Positions 13,681 through 19,093 of a stretch of DNA of 19,093 bases are shown here, in pieces. The stretch is from contig JBHIBA010000059.1 in the NCBI GenBank assembly GCA_046758845.1, forward strand, positions 1-19,093, in the 5' to 3' direction. Source of the stretch: JBHIBA01 sp046758845 (GTDB lineage: Bacteria > UBA8248 > JACPRG01 > G963555815). The notes beneath the pieces are model-generated. The model was not told the DNA's origin, did no database searches, and saw only the letters and a list, made by a program, of their open reading frames with translations. A program made the position numbers and the translations under genes. Each line of letters opens with the position of its first letter. The stretch's first letter is position 1.

Positions 13681-14035
13681 AATCGTCACCGGATCCTCGG
13701 GCTGTCCGGTCCTTCAAAGGCGTCTTCGTCTGTCCTCCCCCCCTACGATTGAAGAAAATCCGAGCCATCTTTGTGTTGGGACCATCAGTCCCTTTCGGGC
13801 CACGCATCCGAGTCTCGAATTCAACCGGGGAACTCATCAGGCGTGACCCATCGTCATTCGAATGCCCTCGATGTTTTCAATAAAAAGCGCGGGCATTTCC
13901 GGCACTTGCTCTCCCTAAGGTGTGGTGCAAGATTAAAGATTCATACACAATTTATTGTAATTTTTGCTTTTAATTCTCCTTACACACGGGTAGAATAGCC
14001 GGGAAATTGGGCTGAAGCTCTTGTGAGGGGGACCA
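13681..14035 (+). other. Intergenic region between rnc and smc
   Basis: 355 bases without a supported gene. GGGAC/GTCCC (13778-13782, 13788-13792) forms a 5-bp hairpin followed by TTT, a weak terminator candidate for the fab operon. GAATGCCC (13860-13867) pairs with GGGCATTT (13891-13898) across a 23-base loop. From about 13921 to 13998 the sequence turns AT-rich, with the palindrome ACAAT-TT-ATTGT (13947-13958) and TAGAAT (13991-13996) as a -10 candidate for smc, whose -35 is poor (TTTTAA at 13968-13973). Short open frames here have no ribosome binding site and no resemblance to known proteins. Confidence 0.5.
13968..13996 (+). promoter_or_regulatory. Weak promoter candidate for smc
   Basis: TAGAAT (13991-13996, 5/6 match) lies 40 bases before the smc start, with the weak TTTTAA (13968-13973) 17 bases upstream or TTGCTT (13964-13969) 21 bases upstream. 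The AT-rich setting supports promoter activity more than the hexamers do. Confidence 0.35.
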
Positions 14036-17000
14036 ATGCGCATCAAGCGGCTTGAACTTCAAGGATTTAAGTCCTTCGTCGAACGGACCGTGCTGGAGTT
14101 CGGCTCCGGCGTGGCCGGGATTGTCGGGCCCAACGGCTGCGGCAAGAGCAATGTCGTGGATGCCGTGCGCTGGGTGCTCGGCGAACAACATCCGAAGACC
14201 CTTCGGGGCAAACGGATGGAAGACATGGTCTTCAACGGCAGTGATTCCCGCCGCCCGGCCGCGATGGCTGAAGTCACGATGACCCTCGCTGACATCTGGG
14301 GTCGCCTCCCCGTCCAGTGGTTGAGCGGAGATGACATCACGGTCACCCGCCGGCTCTTCCGATCGGGGGAGAGCGAATACCTGATCAACCGGAAGCCTAG
14401 CCGTCTGCGGGACGTCGTGGACCTCTTTCTGGACACGGGGCTCAATACCCATTCCTTCTCCATCGTCGAACAGGGCCGCATCGAGGGCCTGCTGACGGCC
14501 AGGGTGGAAGACCGCCGGGAGGTCATCGAAGAGGCGGCCGGGATCATGAAGTACAAGACCCGGCGGAACGAGGCCCTCAGGAAGCTCCAGGCGGCGCAGG
14601 ACAACCTGGAGCGCATCCAGGACATCGTCGGGGAGGTGGAGCGCCAGACGCGCTCCCTCGAGCGGCAAGCCCGGCGAGCGGCCCAATTCAAGGAGTTGCA
14701 GGAGAGATTGCGGGAAGTGGGGGGCAGGCTTCTTCGCGCCGATTACGCGGCCCTGGAGGAGCGAATCGCCCCCAAGCAGGCTGCCTACGACGAACGAAAA
14801 CGCCGGGAGGCCGAACTTCGCGCCGAATGGTCCGCTGCAGATGCCGGTATCGAGGAGCGCCGCCAGCAGATGGCCCACAGGGAAGAGGCCCTGGCTCGAC
14901 TCCGCGGACGCATCCTGGAAGCGGACGCAGAGGTCCAGCGGCTCGAGACGCGGATCGAGCTGTTTCAGGAACAGAAAAAATCTCTCGATGCCGCGGCGCA
15001 GACCCGCAAGGAGGAGGGGAACGCGCTGCGGACCGAATTCGCCGCAGCCTCAGAGGCCCTGGCCCACTCACGGGCCGAGGCGGAACGGCACGACCGCGTC
15101 CTGTGGGAAGGCGAGGAAGAACTGGCCCGCCGGCAGGCTGCTCTGGACGCGTCTCGCCGGGCCCAGACCGAGCGCGAGGAGACGGTGGAAGCGGACAAGG
15201 CCCGCGTCCTCGAGCTGGCCGACCGGTTCACCCGCACGCAAAACCAGATCCAACTCCTTCGAGACCAACTGGCCTCCCTGAAGCGGCGCACGGCTCAGCT
15301 GGAGGCGGAACGCGAGCGCGAGCGTCTGCAACGAAGTGAAATCCAGGAAAACCTGGAGCGGTCCAATGGCCGCGCCATCGACCTGGCCCGAAAGCTGAAC
15401 GATGCGCGCGCCCGGGAAGCGGCCCTCCACGGCGAGGTCCGGGAGCAGACGGCCGCCCTCTCCCGCGGCGAGGAGGCAATCTATCGCCTGAAGGAGGACC
15501 TGGCCTCCAAGTCTTCCTCCCTGGGCGCCCTGAAAGACTTGGCCCGTTCGATGAACGGCTCCGGGTTGAAGGCGCTCTTTGATGGCAAGGCGGCGGAGGC
15601 GGGGCTGAGCGGCATCGTTTCCCCCCTGACCGACCTGTTGGAAGTGGAACCCGGTTTCGAGACAGCCATTGAGTCCGTTTTGGGAGACCGCCTTCGGGGG
15701 GCCGTCGTGGAGGGTCTACCCGAGGCCAAAGCGGCCCTTGAATTTCTCCGCACATCAGGCTCGGGCCGGGGGAGCCTGATCCCCAAAACGCTCCGGCTCC
15801 AAGACAACGGAACGAATTCGCAGGAGGCCCTCCGCGACCCTCAGGGCTCCCTATACAGTAAGTCCAGTGACCCGAGAGTCCTGGGGAATGCCACCGACTT
15901 CATCCGAACGCCAGCCGAGTACCGTCTTTTGATTCGGGGCTTGCTGGGCGACGTCCGCGTGGTCACGGACCTGGAAGCCGCCCTCTCCCTTTGGGAGGAA
16001 GGCGCAGACATCGGGGTATTGGTGAGCCGCGAAGGCGAGGTCCTTTACCCGTCGGGGATTTCGGTGGGGGGGATGGACGGGCAGGGTCCGCTTCAGCGCC
16101 GAAGGGCGATCGAAGGCCTGAGGGCGGAGACGGCCCATCTGCGAGAGGAAATTTCCAGGGCGCAAACAGCCCGGGAGAAAGAGAAAAATCATGGCGAGAC
16201 CCTCGCCGCAAAGCTCGAGGAGTGCGTCCAGGCGCGGCGCGAGGTCGAGACGGAAGTGGCCAACGTCGGTCGGGAGATTGAGGATCTGGCCGCAAAGACA
16301 TCTCGGCTGGACGAGGCCCTGGAGGTCTTCCGGTTCGAGCTTGAGAGGCTGGCCGAGGAAGAGAGGGCCTTGCGAACAAGAGAGGAAGAGGCGAAAGAGG
16401 CCCTCGTGCAAATCGACAGGGAGCGCGCCGAGGTGGAGTCGCGCGTAAAGTCAGCCGCCGGCGTCCTGGCGGAGGGACGCGAGAGCGTGGAAACGGCGGC
16501 CGAGGCGGTCGCTTCGCAGCGCGTCGAGTTGGCCGAGGTCCGGGCCCGGGCCGCCAACCGGATGGCCGAGACCAGGCGGCTGGACGAGCGGTGTGGCGAG
16601 ATGCGTGCGCGGATGGACCGCCTGGCGGCTGATGACGAAGCCGATCGCGCCAAGTGCGAGGAGCTGCAACAGGCGGAACATCAGGGCCGGGAGCGAATCC
16701 GGCAGGCCCACCTCCAGCGGGAGGAATGGGGGACGGAAGCGAGAGACCTGGAAGAAGCGATTTCCCAGGACCAGGCTTACCTTCGCCAAACCCAGGATCA
16801 CGCTCGCAGCCTGAAGGAACGGGTGACCGCCCTCGTGGAGGAGTTGGAGGAGATGTCGGTCGCCCTCTCCGAGCTCAAGGGGGAGCGGGACCTGCTTTGC
16901 CAGCGGGCCCAGCTCACGTACGGCATCGACCTCCGGGCCGCCTCCATCCAAAAGGACGAGGCCGAACTGTCCCAGGAGGAGCGGGAATCCCTGCGCGAAG

Positions 17001-17863
17001 AGACGACCTCCCTGCAAGACCGCCTGAGGCGCATGGGCGATGTGAACATGGGGGCCTTGAGCGAGTTCGAACAGCTCAACGAACGGTATCAGTTCCTCAA
17101 GGGGCAGCAGGAGGACCTGGTCCACTCGATCCGGACCCTCCATGAGACCATCGACCGGATCAACCGGACCACCCGCCGTCGTTTCAGGGCTGCCTTCGAC
17201 TCGGTCAACGAGACCTTCTCGGAGGTCTTTCGCCGGCTGTTCGGGGGCGGCCGAGCTTCTCTCATCCTGACGGACGAAGGCAACCTGTTGGAGACGGGCG
17301 TGGACATCATCGTCCAGCCGCCCGGCAAAAAGCTGGGAAACATCCTTCTGCTTTCGGCCGGAGAGAAGGCCCTGACGGCCATCGCTCTTCTGTTCGCCGT
17401 CTTCCGCTATCATCCGAGCCCATTCTGTTTGCTGGATGAGGTGGATGCAACGCTGGACGATCACAACGTGGCGCGGTTCATCGACATCCTGCGGGAGCTT
17501 TCGCTGAAGACCCAGTTCATCGTCATCACCCACAATAAACGGACCATGTCTTTCGCGGACGTTCTTTACGGCGTCACCATGGAAGAGAAGGGAGTCTCAC
17601 GGGTGGTGTCGGTGGAACTGAACCGGTTGAGCGGCCGCCTGAACGGAGCGTCCGGAGCAGAGGTTTCCGCAGAGGGGATAACGGTCTCGGGATCTGACGG
17701 CGCCGATGCGGTTGAGGCCCCCTCCGACGGGGCTCCGCCGGCGGACATCGCGCCCATCGAGGGCCCTCCGGAGAACGGGAGCGCCGCCCTGGAGGAGGGC
17801 TCGCTGCCCGGCGCGGATCCGGATCTGCCCGAAAAGGTCCCGGCCGGCTCGGTTTCTGAATGA
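14036..17863 (+). CDS. smc: Chromosome segregation protein SMC
   Basis: 1275 residues. SMC dimers with ScpA/ScpB form the bacterial condensin that organises and separates chromosomes. The N-terminal head has Walker A GPNGCGKS at 31-38 and the usual GFKSF opening; coiled-coil arms run about 170-510 and 690-1040, rich in Glu, Arg and Ala heptads; the hinge lies about 520-680 (GIVSPLTDLLEVEPGFETAI to SGISVGGM). The C-terminal head has the ABC signature as LSAGEK (1106-1111), where LSGGEK is usual, and Walker B CLLDEVDATLDD from about 1131 with D1134 and E1135. The head ends near VSRVVSVEL, and an extra tail of about 80 residues (1196-1275), acidic and rich in Pro, Gly, Ala and Ser, follows. GAGGGGG a few bases before the ATG is a good ribosome binding site. 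Confidence 0.97.
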   Translation: MRIKRLELQGFKSFVERTVLEFGSGVAGIVGPNGCGKSNVVDAVRWVLGEQHPKTLRGKRMEDMVFNGSDSRRPAAMAEVTMTLADIWGRLPVQWLSGDDITVTRRLFRSGESEYLINRKPSRLRDVVDLFLDTGLNTHSFSIVEQGRIEGLLTARVEDRREVIEEAAGIMKYKTRRNEALRKLQAAQDNLERIQDIVGEVERQTRSLERQARRAAQFKELQERLREVGGRLLRADYAALEERIAPKQAAYDERKRREAELRAEWSAADAGIEERRQQMAHREEALARLRGRILEADAEVQRLETRIELFQEQKKSLDAAAQTRKEEGNALRTEFAAASEALAHSRAEAERHDRVLWEGEEELARRQAALDASRRAQTEREETVEADKARVLELADRFTRTQNQIQLLRDQLASLKRRTAQLEAERERERLQRSEIQENLERSNGRAIDLARKLNDARAREAALHGEVREQTAALSRGEEAIYRLKEDLASKSSSLGALKDLARSMNGSGLKALFDGKAAEAGLSGIVSPLTDLLEVEPGFETAIESVLGDRLRGAVVEGLPEAKAALEFLRTSGSGRGSLIPKTLRLQDNGTNSQEALRDPQGSLYSKSSDPRVLGNATDFIRTPAEYRLLIRGLLGDVRVVTDLEAALSLWEEGADIGVLVSREGEVLYPSGISVGGMDGQGPLQRRRAIEGLRAETAHLREEISRAQTAREKEKNHGETLAAKLEECVQARREVETEVANVGREIEDLAAKTSRLDEALEVFRFELERLAEEERALRTREEEAKEALVQIDRERAEVESRVKSAAGVLAEGRESVETAAEAVASQRVELAEVRARAANRMAETRRLDERCGEMRARMDRLAADDEADRAKCEELQQAEHQGRERIRQAHLQREEWGTEARDLEEAISQDQAYLRQTQDHARSLKERVTALVEELEEMSVALSELKGERDLLCQRAQLTYGIDLRAASIQKDEAELSQEERESLREETTSLQDRLRRMGDVNMGALSEFEQLNERYQFLKGQQEDLVHSIRTLHETIDRINRTTRRRFRAAFDSVNETFSEVFRRLFGGGRASLILTDEGNLLETGVDIIVQPPGKKLGNILLLSAGEKALTAIALLFAVFRYHPSPFCLLDEVDATLDDHNVARFIDILRELSLKTQFIVITHNKRTMSFADVLYGVTMEEKGVSRVVSVELNRLSGRLNGASGAEVSAEGITVSGSDGADAVEAPSDGAPPADIAPIEGPPENGSAALEEGSLPGADPDLPEKVPAGSVSE

Positions 17864-17980
17864 CAAGAAAATTCCCGCCGGGAACTGGCCTGTGAATCGG
17901 CCCCGTTGTCCACTCTTGCGATCCGGCTGATTCTCGCGTCCTAATCGACGGATTCTCTTCTCCAGAGATAGAACTGCGCA

Positions 17981-18922
17981 ATGGGTGTCGAGCGGCCTAA
18001 GCGGGGTTTGTTTCAGGCCTTCCGCCGGGGTTTGGCCCGGACCCGACAGGCTCTGCTGGAGCCTCTGGTCCAGTTGACAATCGGCCGAAAGCGCCTCGAC
18101 GCGGAGCTCCTCGAGAGCCTGGAAGAGGTCCTGATCGGAGCCGACCTGGGCGTAGGTTTGACGACCCGGCTCATCGGCCGCATCGAGGACGCCCGGCGGG
18201 CCGGGGAGCTGCGCGAAGCGGAAGAGGTCCGGCCGTTCCTGGAGGGGACCCTTCAGCGGCTTCTCTTCGACAAACAGCCGGCCTCCCCGGTTGAGGCCCA
18301 GACCGCAAAGCCCTGGGTCATCCTCGTCGTCGGAGTCAACGGAACGGGGAAAACAACCAGCGTGGGGAAGCTCGCCCACCGCTACCGGCGCGAGGGGAAG
18401 CAGGTGCTCCTGGCGGCGGCCGATACCTTCCGGGCGGCTGGGGTGGAGCAGCTCGACATCTGGCGGGAGCGGGCCGGCGTGGAGATCGTGAAGGGATCGG
18501 CCGGAGCGGACCCGTCGGCCGTCGTGTTCGACGCGGCCCAGGCAGCCCGGGTCAGGGGTTGCGACATCTTGATGGCGGACACGGCCGGGCGCCTTCACAC
18601 CCGCCGGAATCTGATGGACGAGCTGAAGAAGGTCGGGCGAACGGTGGGCCGCGTGATCGAAGGCGCGCCCCATGAAGTCCTTCTCGTCCTGGACGCCACG
18701 ACGGGGCAGAACGCCCTCGCCCAGGCCCGGATGTTCTTGGAAGAGGTGGGGGTGACGGGTGTGATCCTCACCAAGCTGGACGGCACGGCCAAGGGGGGGA
18801 TCGTTCTGGGCATCCTGGATGAGCTGGGGGTGCCGGTGCGCTACGTGGGGCTGGGGGAAGGGATCGAAGACCTGCAACCCTTCGATCCCGATGCCTTCCT
18901 CCAGGCCCTCTTCGAGGAGTAG
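17981..18922 (+). CDS. ftsY: Signal recognition particle receptor FtsY
   Basis: 313 residues: the NG GTPase core with no long acidic A domain. FtsY receives SRP-ribosome complexes at the inner membrane and passes them to the Sec translocon. The N domain is about 10-100 with a basic N-terminal helix (RPKRGLFQAFRRGLARTRQ) that could bind membrane lipids. The G domain carries G1 GVNGTGKTT (118-126), DTFRAAGVEQL (148-158, usually DTFRAAA), DTAGR (200-204), TKLDGTAKGG (264-273) and the family ending VGLGEGIEDLQPFDPDAF. The start has no strong ribosome binding site. A 117-base gap separates it from smc, with only a weak promoter candidate (TTGCGA 17916-17921, CCTAAT 17940-17945). smc-ftsY neighbourhood is common. 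Confidence 0.96.
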   Translation: MGVERPKRGLFQAFRRGLARTRQALLEPLVQLTIGRKRLDAELLESLEEVLIGADLGVGLTTRLIGRIEDARRAGELREAEEVRPFLEGTLQRLLFDKQPASPVEAQTAKPWVILVVGVNGTGKTTSVGKLAHRYRREGKQVLLAAADTFRAAGVEQLDIWRERAGVEIVKGSAGADPSAVVFDAAQAARVRGCDILMADTAGRLHTRRNLMDELKKVGRTVGRVIEGAPHEVLLVLDATTGQNALAQARMFLEEVGVTGVILTKLDGTAKGGIVLGILDELGVPVRYVGLGEGIEDLQPFDPDAFLQALFEE

Positions 18923-18956
18923 TCTTCCTCCTGCGAACCGCGTGCAACCTTCTCGG

Positions 18957-19077
18957 GCAGACCCTATCAGATCCCTTCAACGATTGCCGGAACGGGTGCA
19001 GATGGGGATGAAAGCCCGGATTGCCAGATGGGGATGAAAGCCCGTTGCTCTGGCTGGTATAAGACCAGCGGGTCTGC
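18957..19077. repeat. Long-range inverted repeat enclosing direct repeats
   Basis: GCAGACCC (18957-18964) and GGGTCTGC (19070-19077) are perfect 8-bp inverted copies 105 bases apart. Directly inside the right arm, GCTGGT (19053-19058) pairs with ACCAGC (19064-19069) around a 5-base loop, so the two helices could stack. The enclosed segment carries the 20-bp direct repeat. This could be a structured RNA, a mobile-element end or a palindromic repeat; the window ends 16 bases later. Confidence 0.35.
18999..19044. repeat. 20-bp direct repeat, two copies with 26-bp period
   Basis: The 20-base unit that begins CAGATGGGG and ends AAAGCCCG occurs identically at 18999-19018 and 19025-19044, separated by GATTGC. 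GATTGCC also occurs at 18982-18988 and 19019-19025, so part of the flank is repeated too. Two copies are too few to call a CRISPR array and the spacer is only six bases. Further copies may lie beyond the window. Confidence 0.6.
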
Positions 19078-19093
19078 TCTGCTTGGGCTGTTG

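Noticed and set aside
13650..13998. Short plus-strand frames (75-77 codons) between rnc and smc
   Set aside because: No ribosome binding site, no recognisable sequence; the first overlaps the rnc end and both run into likely regulatory sequence.
16451..17533. 360-codon minus-strand frame inside smc
   Set aside because: Antisense of the second coiled coil and the C-terminal head of SMC; no family resemblance.
17597..18877. 426-codon minus-strand frame across smc end and ftsY
   Set aside because: Antisense shadow of two certain genes with low-complexity composition and no motif.
18999..19044. Two repeats considered as the start of a CRISPR array
   Set aside because: The unit is 20 bp with a 6-base spacing, only two copies are seen and no cas gene is near.

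Overview
The window is an ordinary bacterial chromosomal stretch, GC-rich and densely coded, with housekeeping genes of a Gram-negative-type bacterium. The order yceD-rpmF-plsX-fabH-fabD-fabG-acpP-fabF-rnc followed by smc and ftsY is a widely conserved chromosomal block. High GC, the CxxC-rich YceD protein and the form of the SMC head fit deep lineages such as Thermodesulfobacteriota, Methylomirabilota, Acidobacteriota or Nitrospirota relatives. I cannot place the organism more closely from sequence alone. No IS element, integrase, tRNA, rRNA or CRISPR array is visible.

Layout. (1) Positions 1-244 have no convincing gene and hold three strong inverted repeats; one may end the minus-strand MobA/MocA-like nucleotidyltransferase gene (245-871). 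(2) A divergent intergenic region (872-1164) separates that gene from cinA; it carries facing promoter candidates and a nested inverted-repeat structure that could fold as a multi-helix RNA leader. (3) cinA (1165-2433) has an intact N-terminal domain but a C-terminal deamidase domain that has lost its signature residues. (4) After a 335-bp gap with a promoter candidate come a gamma-carbonic-anhydrase-like protein, a DUF47/PhoU-like protein, a PiT phosphate transporter and a Ppx/GppA-family phosphatase: a small phosphate/polyphosphate module. (5) A clear sigma70-type promoter (TTGACA-18-TATATA, 6418-6447) opens the fatty-acid/phospholipid operon, which runs to rnc (end 13680). (6) A 355-bp gap with an AT-rich stretch precedes smc (14036-17863), then ftsY (17981-18922). 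(7) The last 170 bases hold a 20-bp direct repeat inside a long-range inverted repeat.

Working together: PlsX, FabH, FabD, FabG, ACP and FabF form the core of type II fatty acid synthesis and feed acyl-phosphate to membrane lipid synthesis; YceD and L32 tie the operon to ribosome production, RNase III to RNA processing, SMC to chromosome segregation and FtsY to membrane protein targeting. Three genes in a row of the fatty acid cluster use or probably use TTG starts. I did not find a clearly novel multi-gene system. The points most worth a second look are the structured region upstream of cinA, the degenerate CinA deamidase domain, the mutually exclusive hairpins over the fabH ribosome binding site, the repeat structure at the right edge, and active-site substitutions in RNase III and the Ppx-like protein.
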